From Tricholoma matsutake (taxonomy: Eukaryota; Basidiomycota; Agaricomycetes; Agaricales; Tricholomataceae), in the NCBI GenBank assembly GCA_026075535.2, contig AP026542.1, forward strand, positions 7,564,001-7,628,000: DNA of 64,000 bases, written 5' to 3'. A program made the position numbers and the translations under genes. Every line of letters begins with the position of its first letter. The first letter of the stretch is position 1. The notes below the pieces were generated by a model. The model worked only from the letters and a program-made list of their open reading frames with translations, had not been told where the DNA came from and ran no database searches. Positions 35,398 through 46,600 of the stretch are shown here, piece by piece.

Positions 35398-37964
35398 CTT
35401 TTTTTTAATAACGAGCTTACTATATGCACTCTACTCTCTCACACATGCTCTTTTTCCCAAAACCTTGCCGACCCTGAAATTTCCAAAACGGTCAATTTTT
35501 TCACACCACACCCAAGTCCTGGAACTAGCAACAACTACTTACTCTCGTTTATACACCCCCTATACCCCGTCTCGACCCCACCCATCTCGCTCGGCTCCAA
35601 ACACTTCAAATGACCCAGCACCGTTACCAACCCCACACAACTCCGCCACCATCATCACCATCACGCGCCATGGCATCGTTGTCAACATCATCAGCATTGT
35701 CAACAACCAGATGATCTCCCTACTGGTTTTCCAGTGTGTCTCCCAGCTCCTCAGAGATGATGGCATACACTTCTGGACCAACCCACATCACTGCTACAGC
35801 CTCCACAGGCCCCCATCTCGAGCTCTGAGCCCCGCTGTGTCGTCGCCACGTCACCACCAATGATGGCGACAAACCCAGCTGCAACCAGCCCCATAACGAT
35901 GACTACAGCCGCATCTAGTGCCCAAACGACCACCACCACTGCAGGTACCCCCCAGCAAGCCCTAAACAACACACAGCAGCCCAGGAAACACTGTACACAA
36001 GGTTGTACAGATGCGTTCATCTGAACGCATCGTGCACTCAACAGACAAATTCTGCCAGCCCCCCTGTCATCAACGACGATCCAGAAGCACCCCTACACCA
36101 CCCTGCCCACCCCTACTTGCCACCCAGCTCATTCCCCAACCCCCTTCTGTGTACCCCCAAGCTTACGCAATCTGCCGCGTCACCATCAACATGTTTGTTG
36201 TCATCGACCTTATCTACTGCTCTGGACCACCCTAGAGCATGGACTGAGGCTCCTGAGCAATGAAAAACATGGCTGAACATGGCAGAGCACCCCCGGAACA
36301 TGTTCACAGCCCCCAGCGTGCCCCTAACAGCCCCAGAAACAAGCCATTTCGCAGCCACGTACATCCTACACCCCTGCCACGTCACTAACAACATCGTCAA
36401 CATCTTTCAACACCCCCCATTCACTGCCTATGCCCCTGTTTCCACCCGGATCACCCAGAGCAACCGCCGGATCACCATCGAAGTTGGTCAATGATGACCA
36501 AATTGCCTAACCCTAAGCTCACCCCAGAACCCCCTGTAACTGAACCGTTTCACTGTCGCCCATGTCATACACCCCTGCTGCGTCACTAACGACACTGTCA
36601 ATGCCTGTAGACACCCCCCATCCATTGCCCACACCTGCAGACACCCCCATCCCTGCATTTTGCACCGTAAGCTGTGCCTGTCCACCGCCACATCACCACC
36701 AGCTCCAATGATGACCTCTACCCCCTCTACCCCCTGTGCTCCACTCAGCCAGGCCCAGCGACTACAAAGACAACCCAGAGCACCCTTTTCCTGACACTCG
36801 ATGCACGATTATACCTACAAGCCCACTTTGATGCCTCACGTGTCCACAAGATCTGCCACGTTGTTGTCAATGACGACTCAGCATCAGTGTTGGCACGACA
36901 TCTCACGTGCCTGTGATGTGCTGGACAGCTGTCTGCTCCCCCCAGTTCACCCCTCTGTCCCCTGTTCCACACCTCAAAATACCTAGTGTGACTGCCATGT
37001 CATCGTCGACTTGTTCAACAATGGCGGCCCGACTTCCTCTGCCCCACTTGGGACCACCCAGCTCGCCCCAAACATCTCGTCCGGTGCCATATAGCATCAC
37101 TCAACATCATTTACTTGTGGTTCCACCCCGCCTATCTAAGCTCGACCTCAGCCCAGACTCAACACTGACTCGCATCGTCCTACTTCACTTTCTGCTAATT
37201 CAGACCCTTCCTGTCCACTCATTTTATTCAACCTCCCCTCAGCTCATTCGGCACCATATGGCATCCTTCGCTGCCCTTAACTACTGATGACGCCAGCACA
37301 ACTACTACATAACTACTGAAGCAACTACCCAAACCAAGAATAACAGCATATTCCCTCCCTGAAACCTGCACCATCCATAACCTTACCTGACCTATGCAAG
37401 CAATCCTCACCATTTTCCGCTTCCTCGCCTGTCTCTCCTACACCCCCTCGCCTGCCCCACTGCTGCCTTACAGACTTGCCAGCCACCCCACCAACAGCAG
37501 CCTGAACGTTGGAGGAAACCTCCCACAGCCCATCCACATCACCAGCACTGTCCATAGCACCAGCACCGTCACTGAACCAGTCCTTGTCACAGCACCGTCA
37601 CCAGCACTGTCCACATCAACAACCCCATCCATGTCACCAGCTCCATCGCCAGTACTGTCCATGTCAACAACCCGTCCACATCACCAGCCCCATCCACGTC
37701 ACCAGCCCCGTCCACATCACCAGCCCCATCCACGTCACCAGCCCCATCCACATCACCAGCCCCGTCCATGTCAATGGCTGCACCCATCCTTGCCCTTGCC
37801 TGTCCTCAACCTTACCTGCCCTCATCAGCACCAGTCCTGATCCTAGTCCTCGTCATCATCAATCCACTACCAGGCAACTCAATGTTTTCACCAACGTGTA
37901 AAGTGTGCCTATGACTTGTTGATCCCCCCCTCCACCCCAGTCATTTTTTTGGAGTATGAGAGAG

Positions 37965-38147
37965 TGTAAGAGTTCCTCTTACATCATCGTTACATTATCA
38001 CATGCCTCAGTTATCACATGTTATTCTGATAGTATATAGTCTATACTTCGAGTACTTGTACAGTATTCTAGAATCCCCCCTTCGAATTATATTAAGTTCC
38101 TTATAGTTTTTGTGCCCTTGAGTGTTGGAAGCTACGGCTTCCTTCCA
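37965..38147. repeat. right LTR of the TRIM-like element
   Basis: Same length and termini as the left LTR. Both terminal hairpins are intact. Confidence 0.9.
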
Positions 38148-38640
38148 TATTAATGCTTTGATAACCTGTGATTTTCCAGTACCTCCCATTCCACCAAGAT
38201 TCATTTTTAGTTGACTTGGCTGTGACATGGTTGCATGATTAGCAACAATACAAAAAGCTCGTTCTTGTTCTGTATTTAACTTGAAGTCTTTAACAGTATC
38301 GTTGATAATCTTTTGGTTATCAGCTGTTTCTGCTTTGAAGTTTTTCTGAAGATAACTAATATCATCTACAACAACATCATTGTAATTTTGAGATGACAAT
38401 GGTGTTCCTTCTTCATTTACAGAAAGATGTTTTCCTCTATCAGCTAACACAGCATCTTTTGCAGTTTTCACCAAGGCATTCCATTTACTACCAGCCATAT
38501 TTACTTGTATATCCATGCCTTTTGAATCAATATGGCTAATAGCTTGTGGACAATCATCCAACCAACCGGCATTTTGAACAACATTCTCCATTTGATTCAT
38601 TTCATCAAGTTTTTTCATGTTTCAATGACGGTTCAACATA
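38148..38640 (-). pseudogene. Helitron Pif1-like helicase, N-terminal part with Walker A
   Basis: LNTEQERAFCIVANHAT is followed by LGGMGGTGKSQVIKAL, the Walker A ATP-binding loop, at about 38165-38200. The frame is then cut at 38148 by the LTR element; the residues that follow in the open frame are translation of that LTR. The rest of the helicase begins at 35209. Superfamily 1 helicases of this type unwind DNA during rolling-circle transposition. Confidence 0.85.
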
Positions 38641-39414
38641 CGTGCTCTCCTCTGTAATAATATCAAGTGGATTATCATCATCATATTCAACAAATGAATT
38701 TGTTTCAGATCTTTTAGAACTTCAGAAGAAGCCCATGATGGAAAGAACCCACCATCTTCTTCATCTTTTTTCATTTTGGCAGAATAATCATCTCGAGCAT
38801 CCATACACTCATAACGAAGATTAAAGTTTTTCATTAGTTGTTGTTTGCCTTGGTGTAAAATTATGAACATGAAATGTTCTGTCCCATGTACTATCAACAG
38901 ATTTCAAATCTTTTCCACTTCGCCATGGTTTGAACAATGTAAGCATTGTTAGACAGTAATATTCTCTATCGCCTTGATCACATCTTGGTAATGAACCACC
39001 AAGAAAATTGGGCACTATATTGTCCTCATCAATACAGTGAACATGATGTGTTTGGAATTGTGGATGAGCCTTCATAAATTGATGTTTCTCTTCCTCATAT
39101 TCATACAAGTCCTGAGCGTTTCCATCACCAATATTTAATTCATCACCAGTTTCATCATCTACATCTTCATCGTCAGTTGGCTCATCAAGTGAATCATAAT
39201 CAGTATAATCACAATTAGTTTGATCTGATCCTCCACCTAATTGAGGAATATTTAAATCAAAAACCTCATTATCATTAAGAGCATCAAGCTCATCAATTTC
39301 ATCATCAATCATTTCTTTGTCATATTCATTCATTACTTCATGCTTTTTGTAAAATTCTGCTTGCTGAACCTTTGACCGCTTAGTTTTTGTAGATTGTCTG
39401 ATCCAATCATACAA
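38622..39414 (-). pseudogene. Helitron linker region, acidic
   Basis: YDWIRQSTKTKRSKVQQAEF is followed by a long Asp/Glu-rich stretch, then HPQFQTHHVHCIDEDNIVPN, LGGSLPRCDQGDREYYCLTM and LFKPWRSGKDL. This order (ending YYxLTM and LFKPWR) is typical of fungal Helitron Rep/helicase linkers. A frameshift near 38850 moves to the frame 38622-38897 with NFNLRYECMDARDDYSAKM. It leads directly to the helicase. Confidence 0.75.
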
Positions 39415-39438
39415 GCTGAGATCATTGTATATGAATGG

Positions 39439-39974
39439 TCAATGCATGTAGTCTTGAACATTTGACAAGCTGACATATTTGCCCATATTTTTGTTCAAAA
39501 CAACTTTGGCTGGCTTGTCATCTTCTTTTAGTGATTCCCAGGCATTTTGGACTTCTTGCACATAATTTCTCCAGTAGAAATTAACAAACTTGTGGCTGGT
39601 ATAATGATCTGGATCTCCTAACAAATACATGCAAGCCATGGGACTGCCTATTTCCATCTTTGCTGTAAGCGCATTAACAATCTTTGTCATTAATGACCTT
39701 GACGTGCTTTTATGGTCTGTAGAATCAGTAATAAGCTCAGAGTTTTGATCAAACACACGTCGAATTGTATCAAATATTGAATATGTCTTCAGGCCAGGCT
39801 TGGTTACATAATCAGAGACATAAGCTATAATAGCTTTGATTGCAGTTCCAGACAGAAGACTTGTTGTATCGGTGTTGCAATGAAGAACATAAGTTATCAA
39901 TGGGGTAAAAGTATTCAGCCATGATTCACCCTTTTTAATCATCAATGCACCTGTCAATGGATCAACCATGGTTT
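39439..39974 (-). pseudogene. Helitron Rep nuclease, C-terminal segment with Tyr-Tyr motif
   Basis: It begins at the break with MVDPLTGALMIKKGESWLN and continues through NTFTPLITYVLHCNTDTTSL. The catalytic tyrosine pair of a rolling-circle Rep, AYVSDYVTKPG (Y-x3-Y), lies at about 39805-39822. The upstream HUH motif is in the other half at 60177-60185. The frame ends at a TGA near 39439 (YMH then stop then PFIYND), where CGA would restore arginine, and resumes as 38821-39414. The first residues of the longer open frame (MGWFPNK) belong to the chromovirus LTR. Confidence 0.85.
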
Positions 39975-40048
39975 TGTTAGGAAACCACCCCATTACCTAA
40001 CAAAATTTCATTTTTATTTTATTATGTCGAATTATGCTACATGACGCC
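39975..40048 (+). repeat. 74-base scrap of an LTR of chromovirus A family
   Basis: It begins TGTTAGGAAACC at the Helitron break and matches the first 74 bases of the A/B LTR, in the orientation opposite to B. It is cut exactly where the LTR of B begins (40049). The last five bases, ACGCC, could be the target of B. Confidence 0.8.
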
Positions 40049-40450
40049 TGTTAGGGCGACACCCACTATCTGCTAGCTAAGACCGTGCGGGTTCTCTCTA
40101 CAAGAAGGGGGCGGGATCCGCGCTCATGATGCGGGAGTTGATGGTTTTGATGCGAGGGGTTATTAATAGGTGAGGTTGTTGAGATAGGCCTTTCACACCA
40201 AAAAGGTAGGTGGAATACCTAAGAGAACACAACTGGGGTCTCCTAGGTGTATATTTAGGGTTTATATACTATGTTACATATATTGTACATTGTTGTTACC
40301 AACACACTCGTACATGCACATACATTTTGATGCGTGCGAAATAAAATTCTCACGCTATCAAAGTGTAGCGTCATTTGGCATCATGTAGCATAATTCAACA
40401 TAATAAAATAAAAATGAAATTTTATTAGGTAATGGGGTGGTTTCCTAACA
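40049..40450 (-). repeat. 3' LTR of chromovirus B
   Basis: 402 bases with perfect 7-base inverted ends (TGTTAGG...CCTAACA). It is nearly identical to the LTR at 60636-61037. On the minus strand the polypurine tract AAAAGGGGGGTAA lies next to it at 40451-40463. Confidence 0.9.
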
Positions 40451-41483
40451 TTACCCCCCTTTTATGCCTCGACTTCCAGGCAAGAAAATATTGTGTTTGT
40501 CCCCTCTGTGAAATTTTGGTATGGCCAGAATCTCATCCCCTCATACACCATTCTCGCAATGCGACGCAGAGCATTCGGATTATGTTTAAAGAATTGGGCA
40601 ATCGCGTTATGCACTCGCTTACAATTCTCTTTGGGCTCCCACAAATTATTTTTGTTGGTATAGTTTTTCCACTTTATTAAGAACTCCAATTTGTTCCGTC
40701 GAAGACGTGAGTCTAGAATTTCTTCAACTACGTATTCTGGAGCACCTTCTACTATTATTGGAGGTTGTGGAGTAGTTTGTTGACCAGGAATAGTGGGTGG
40801 GCGATAAGGGCATAGGCAGGATATGTTAATCTTGGGATCAATCTTGAATGATCAGCGTAATTTTAGCACTACTGCATCAGGCAAGATTACTTTAGAGATC
40901 GCATATGGGCCAACTTGTTTCTCCGTAAGTTTCCTCGAAGGTCATGGAATATTTAGGTCCTTGGTACTTAGCCACACCAAGTCACCAACATTGTACTCTG
41001 GAGTGCGTGCTCGAGTATGATCCGCGTGTCGCATCATGTCATCATGTGCTTTCTTCAATGCCACCTCTGCTTCCTCTTGTACCTTTTGCATCTTAGATAC
41101 AAAGTCTTCTACCAACTGTACTTTGACTTCCCTTCTGGGTTCTACTCCATGCGAGGATGATATCCATAATTTGCAAAAAAGGGTGACATACAAGTAGCCG
41201 AATGGAATTTGTTATTGTGGGAAAACTTGGCAATTGCCAGCCATTCAGGCCAGTCGGTTTGTCGGTGGTTGACAAACATACATAGGTACTGCTCCAACTC
41301 CTGGTTCATTCTCTCTGTCTGCCCATCAGTCTGCAGGTGATATGCCGTAGATAATTTAGTTTGAATTCCCAATATGTTGTTTAGTTCTCACATAAATGCA
41401 GAAGCAAATTGTGGTCCGCGATCGGAGATAACGGTATTGGGTAACCCATGTAACCACCATACCTGATTCAGATAGAGGCGTGC
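40451..41483 (-). pseudogene. pol of chromovirus B: integrase C-terminal part and chromodomain
   Basis: Minus-strand reading gives [21 protein letters not shown] (catalytic Glu kept), [20 protein letters not shown] and an integrase C-terminal GDLVWLSTKDLNIP block. A chromodomain follows (EFLIKWKNYTNKNNLWEPKENC) and ends before the polypurine tract. Several breaks separate the frames. It is almost identical to 61038-62070 in A. The gene is cut at 41483 by element C, with target CGTGC, and continues at 56904. Confidence 0.85.
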
Positions 41484-41936
41484 TGTTAAGAACTGATCCT
41501 AGAGGGTTCATCGGAATCTGATCAGACACTGTGGGTGCTGTTTATGGAAGGGTGTCAGGTCATTGCGGATTCTGGGGGAGGGGAAATGGAAAGGACTTGG
41601 CTTCAGCTTGTAAGAAGCTGCACCCTTCACCTTGTCTGGTGTCCTGATTTCAAGTTGGAGGTTTGGAGGTAGGAATGGGAAAGTGCGGGTAAACGTGGGA
41701 AGGAGTACAGAGGGACTTAGGTTAAGTTCAGATGAGGTTAGAACTTCAGAGGGAGACTGGAGGTTGAGTCGAACAGAGTTCAGACTCTTAGAGAGCTGAG
41801 GTTGGAGTAGAAGGAGGTTTGGATTGGCAGATTAAAGTCAAGTCTATGTCGATATACGAACTAAGGAATACAAGGCGAAACTAACTAAGCTTAAATACTG
41901 TAGTCTGGAATAATGCGGAACAGGAATGAAGACTGC

Positions 41937-42362
41937 TGTAAGGGGACTAAGGGGGTGCCCTGTGTGTTTTTCCTATTTTTTATGTTCGTCCCATATTTTT
42001 CCCCACCTCATTTCCTTCTATTCTTCATTTTCTATGATTTTTCCGGATTTTATTACTAATTTTCCCTTGCTATCATGTTTGTATATGTTGACACTTTTAT
42101 ATTTAGAGGCGGAGTACCCCTTCCGACACATACCCCTTGGTATGATGTCATTCGGCGGCCTTGATCCGCCTATCTCCGCCTTTTTCTATTTTTAGGTTAT
42201 ATTTGATTTTTGTCGTCTTCACATATACTGGGCATCAGCAAGGGGATCCTTAGAGTTTTCTCTTCGGATTTCCCTTTGCTAGGTGCGCCCCCAATGCCTG
42301 TATTATGTAGTATAATTTTAACTTCGGATTTCCCTTTGCTAGAGGCTTAGGTTGCCCTTATA
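41937..42362 (+). repeat. 5' LTR of D
   Basis: It runs TGTAAGGG...CCCTTATA. A 21-base direct repeat starting CTTCGGATTTCCC occurs at 42262-42282 and 42322-42342. ATATAC at 42223-42228 lies about 25-30 bases before the predicted transcript start at 42252. Confidence 0.95.
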
Positions 42363-42364
42363 GT

Positions 42365-42374
42365 AGAAAACTCT
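42365..42374 (+). promoter_or_regulatory. putative self-primer binding site of D
   Basis: AGAAAACTCT, separated from the LTR end by GT as in C. It is the exact reverse complement of AGAGTTTTCT at 42252-42261 in the LTR, where the transcript should begin. I see no sequence here resembling the TGG-starting primer site that pairs with the CCA end of a tRNA. Confidence 0.6.
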
Positions 42375-42528
42375 CCCCTAAGGCCCGAAAATCGCGAACG
42401 CGCTGCCCAAAATAGGCAGGTACGGACTGGACGACGCTTCCCAAAGCTCCACAGAGTCCCTACACACCGTTCCAGATACTCTCGCCTTTATTGCGCCGCC
42501 ATTTTCGCCAAACGCGCTCCCTAGCGAC

Positions 42529-43647
42529 ATGGACGCATCAGAACGCTTCGACGCGCTTGAAAGCGACGTTTCCGGAATGCGCGCGCAAATCGACTCGCTT
42601 AAATCTACGATTGAAAACTTCGTTAGGACCCTCCAGGCTAACCCTACGACTAATAGTTCCCCCTTCACGACTCCAAGCGCACCCAACAACGATGTTTTGC
42701 CAAACGCGTCCACTAAGGAACGTGCCCAGATCAAACCGTCCCCCCCCGCCGAATTTAATGGTGCACGTGCGCAGGGACGTGCATTCCTTAATTCCTGTGA
42801 GTTATACATTAGTCTCCAGTCGCATCAATTCGTCGATGAGGCTGCAAAAATTTATTGGGCCTTCACATACATGAAATCTGAACGCGCCTATCTCTATGTG
42901 GACCGTATCCTACGTCAAACTAAAGAACTCGGTTCTCTACCTTTCTCCACTTGGGGTGACTTTCGAGCTGAGTTTGTACGCCACTTCTGCCCCCTCAATG
43001 AACGCCACCGAGCAGTGACACGACTTGAGTCATCCACTTACCACCAGGGACGTCGATCCGTGGACGACTATATCGATGAGTTCAAGGATTTGGTGGACAT
43101 GGCAGGGTATGGGAGTGGGTTACCAGTGGTGGTGAAGTTCCGACGGGGGCTCAACCGAGAAATTCAGGACCAGATTGCACAGATGTTGGAAGGGCGCCCA
43201 GCGGACGATGATATCCTTGCTTGGTATGAAGCTGCTTCACTCTGTGACGAGAACCGACTCACAAATGCGGCGTTTAATGCTGCATTCCGTGCTCCAACTA
43301 CCACTCATACACCCTACACCTTCAATCGAAGCCTCCCCCGCCCTAACCCCATTCCTGCTCGTCAAACTCCCACACCAGCTGTCAATATCCCAGTACCAAT
43401 GGATGTTGATGCAGCCCGCAGCCGTGCACGTAAGTTGGATCTCTGCTACCGTTGTGGGGAACCTGGACACAGGGCTGGAGCGTGTCCCCATCGTCAGGAT
43501 ATCCGCATGCTCACCCCCGAGGGACGAGACGAACTCCTGCAAGATCTGTTGGCACTTGTAGATGTTGAGGAAGCGAAGGATCAAGTTGCAGAGGAGGTTA
43601 AGCTGGAAGTTGTAGAGGAGCAGGATTTTCCTATTCGCAGCGAGTGA
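42529..43647 (+). CDS. Gag polyprotein of chromovirus D
   Basis: 372 residues forming the virus-like particle. The N-terminal coiled coil (SERFDALESDVSGMRAQIDS) is followed by a proline-rich linker, a capsid core at about residues 75-255 (PAEFNGARAQGRAFLNSCEL, FVRHFCPLNERHRAVTRLES, VKFRRGLNREIQDQIAQML) and a CCHC knuckle CYRCGEPGHRAGAC at residues 306-319. The acidic tail overlaps pol. The start is the first ATG after the leader, 167 bases past the LTR. The stop TGA at 43645-43647 lies inside the open pol frame, which is one base back. No lesion. Confidence 0.95.
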   Translation: MDASERFDALESDVSGMRAQIDSLKSTIENFVRTLQANPTTNSSPFTTPSAPNNDVLPNASTKERAQIKPSPPAEFNGARAQGRAFLNSCELYISLQSHQFVDEAAKIYWAFTYMKSERAYLYVDRILRQTKELGSLPFSTWGDFRAEFVRHFCPLNERHRAVTRLESSTYHQGRRSVDDYIDEFKDLVDMAGYGSGLPVVVKFRRGLNREIQDQIAQMLEGRPADDDILAWYEAASLCDENRLTNAAFNAAFRAPTTTHTPYTFNRSLPRPNPIPARQTPTPAVNIPVPMDVDAARSRARKLDLCYRCGEPGHRAGACPHRQDIRMLTPEGRDELLQDLLALVDVEEAKDQVAEEVKLEVVEEQDFPIRSE

Positions 43648-46600
43648 ATCGTACGCCCTCACTGCCTGTCCATAACCGCTTTGAAGTCTTGTCAGTTGAA
43701 TCCCTGGAGAATGAATCCATTTCTGTGACCGCTCCTCTCTCTGACCCTTCGAAGTTGGCTAAAGACGTACCTGCTCTCCCCATCTCTCCTTCTACTCCCC
43801 ATCCCAAAATTAAATCATGGGAGCGTAAACTACCACGCAAGTATATTGTGGCATCCACTCCCTCTGCACATTCCTTAAACCTAGCCATCGAACTGCAGAC
43901 GACCGACACTGGACAGATACTCGGTGTTTCTGCACTCCTGGACTCTGGTGCGACTGGTCTCTTCATCGATTCCCATCTGGTACAACAACATCGTCTAAAT
44001 ACTCGCTCACTCTCACGTCCGATACCTGTATATAACGTGGATGGATCCCCAAATGAAGCTGGTGCCATCCGAGAGGTTGCAGACCTGGTTCTCCGTTACA
44101 AAGATCATAGTGAGCGTGCCCTTTTTGCTGTCACTCAATTAGGAAAGCAAAAGGCGATTTTGGGATATCCATGGCTTCGAGACCATAACCCAGAGGTCGA
44201 CTGGCGCACCGGGGAGGTTACCATGAGCCGATGTCCATCCCGCTGTCGGACGTGTTTCACAGAAGCCAGGCAAGAACGTCGTGGACAGAAGGCGGCAATA
44301 CGACGAACTCAGAAGTGTCGTGCTGGACCCCTGCCTATACCTGAAGTGGAATTGGAAGGGGTTCCTGATCTAATGCCGGACTCGGATGATGATGATGAGG
44401 ACCCAGAGGAAGTGGAGGAGGGTGATCGGATCTTCTACACTGCGATTCGCTCGTCGCATGAGGTGTGTGCCACATCGAACATATCCCAACGCCTCGCCGA
44501 GGCCTTCCACAAAAACAACGCTGCTAAATCCTCTACTAACTCCTTACTCCCTCATCTCCATGAGTTTGAAGACGTGTTCTCCAAGGAGTCATTCGACTCT
44601 CTTCCTGCGCGTAAGCCATGGGATCACGCGATCGAACTCACCCCCGGCGCAACCCCTTCATCCTGCAAGGTCTATCCTCTCTCTCCGGAGGAACAACGGC
44701 AGCTTGACCAGTTCATCGACGAGCACCTGGCCTCTGGACGTATTCGACCATCGAAGTCACCCATGGCCTCTCCCTTTTTCTTTGTCAAGAAGAAGGATGG
44801 CTCACTTCGACCGGTTCAAGACTACAGAAGACTCAACAACATCACGGTCAAAAATCGCTACCCACTACCCCTCATCTCCGAACTTGTAAACCAGCTCCGT
44901 GGAGCCCGATACTTCACCAAGCTCGATGTCCATTGGGGCTATAATAATGTGAGGATAAAGGAGGGAGATGAGTGGAAGGCAGCCTTTCGTACCAACCGTG
45001 GTCTTTTTGAACCGCTTGTCATGTTCTTTGGCCTTACTAATAGCCCTGCCACCTTTCAGACCATGATGAACAACATCTTCCATGACCTCATCCTCGAAGG
45101 CGTTGTCTGCATCTATCTCGACGACATCCTCATCTTCACTCGCACGGTTGAAGAGCACCGTCGCATCACGCGCCTCGTTCTAGAGCGACTTCGACGGTAC
45201 AAACTCTACCTTCGTCAGGACAAATGCGAGTTCGAAAGGACCAAGATCGAGTACCTCGGCCTGATTATCTCGGAGGGTCAAGTGGAGATGGATCCTATCA
45301 AGGTAAATGGGGTCACAGCTTGGCCTACGCCCACGAACAAGAAGGAGGTGCAGTCTTTCCTGGGCTTCATCAATTTTTATCGGCGTTTTATCAAGGATTT
45401 CTCACATCATGCACGACCGCTGTTCGACTTGACAGGAAAGGAGGCATGGAGGTGGGATAATGCACAACAGGAGGCGTTCGAAAAGCTTAAGGAGATGGTC
45501 ACTTCCGCTCCGATCCTTACCTTTGCTGACGATTCGCGTCCTTTTCGTGTAGAAGCCGACAGTTCTGACTTTGCGACGGGCGCTGTGTTGTCTCAGCAGT
45601 CTCCGGAGGACCAGAAGTGGCATCCTGTTGCGTTCTACTCCAAAAGCCTTAGTGCTGTAGAGAGAAACTACGAGATCCATGACAAGGAGATGTTGGCAAT
45701 AATGCGTGCGCTTGAGGAGTGGCGACACTTCCTCGAGGGTGCCCAACACAAGGTGGAAATTTGGACGGATCACAAGAACCTCGAGTACTTCATGACGGCC
45801 AAGAAATTGAACCGTCGTCAAGCTCGTTGGTCCCTGTATCTATCTAGATTCGACTTCTCCTTGCACCACCGTCCGGGTCGCAGCATGGGGAAGACCGATG
45901 CCCTATCCCGACGTGCAGACCATGGGGATGGCAGCGGTGACAACCAAAACATTGTGCTGTTGCAGCCAGACCTGTTCACCATTCGGGCACTGGAAGGCAT
46001 CGTACCCCAGGGCGAGGAGCGGGACATTCTACGTGACATTCGTCGCGCAAACCGTAGCGGTTTACATGAGGATGTTGTCGCCCGAGCTGTTAAAGAACTG
46101 AGGAAGGGATCGACCCTTTCCTTACGTGCGGCAGAGTGGGCTGAAAAGGAGGACTTGTTGTATTTCAGGGATCGCATCTATGTTCCCAATGACCCAGACC
46201 TTCGCCGGCGCATCATATCCCAACACCATGACTCACAGATTGCTGGCCACCCCGGACGCTGGAAGACCTTGGAGCTCACCTCACGGAACTATTGGTGGCC
46301 ACAAATGTCACGGCTCATTGGTCAGTATTGTCGCACTTGTGACCTTTGCTTACGCACCAAGGTCCCTCGTCGCAAGCCTATTGGTGAGCTACACCCTCTT
46401 CCTGTTCCAGAGAGTCGTTGGGATGTCGTCAGCGTCGACTTTGTGGTGGAATTGCCAGAGTCAAACGGGTTTGATGCGGTGATGTGCACAGTTGACTCAG
46501 TGGGAAAACGCGCTCACTTCATCCCCACTCACACCACTGTCAGTGCCCTAGGTGCCGCTCGACTCTACCTCCACCACGTGTGGAAGTTACATGGACTTCC

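Larger units (their letters stand above)
35215..38147. mobile_element. LTR element without protein genes (TRIM-like) inside the Helitron helicase
   Basis: Two 183-base direct repeats with TG...CA ends bound 2567 bases of internal DNA. The flanks carry a perfect 5-base duplication TATTA (35210-35214 and 38148-38152). No gag or pol motif is present; the interior is rich in CCACC, CACGTC and CATCAACA words and gives only low-complexity frames (HQPHP-type at 37670-37800). Orientation is unsettled: GGAGTATGAGAGAG before the right LTR could be a polypurine tract for plus orientation, AAAAAAAAG next to the left LTR for minus. It probably used enzymes of other elements. Confidence 0.85.
32592..39974 (-). 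mobile_element. C-terminal part of a Helitron (interrupted)
   Basis: Reading leftward: the end of the Rep nuclease with the two-tyrosine motif, an acidic linker, a Pif1-type helicase, and a C-terminal cysteine-peptidase-like region. An LTR element (35215-38147) interrupts the helicase between Walker A and the PTGSAA block. The break at 39974 coincides with GGTTT (39970-39974), the complement of the AAACC duplication beside the other Helitron half at 60631-60635. The two halves join at a position where both protein frames meet. Confidence 0.85.

Noticed and set aside
37660..37790. HQPHP repeat protein in the TRIM-like element
   Set aside because: It comes from a simple CATCACCAGCCC-type repeat, with no start context and no codon bias.
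39439..39993. Start of a Helitron protein at MGWFPNK
   Set aside because: These residues are translated from the chromovirus LTR. The Helitron sequence begins at the GGTTT duplication.
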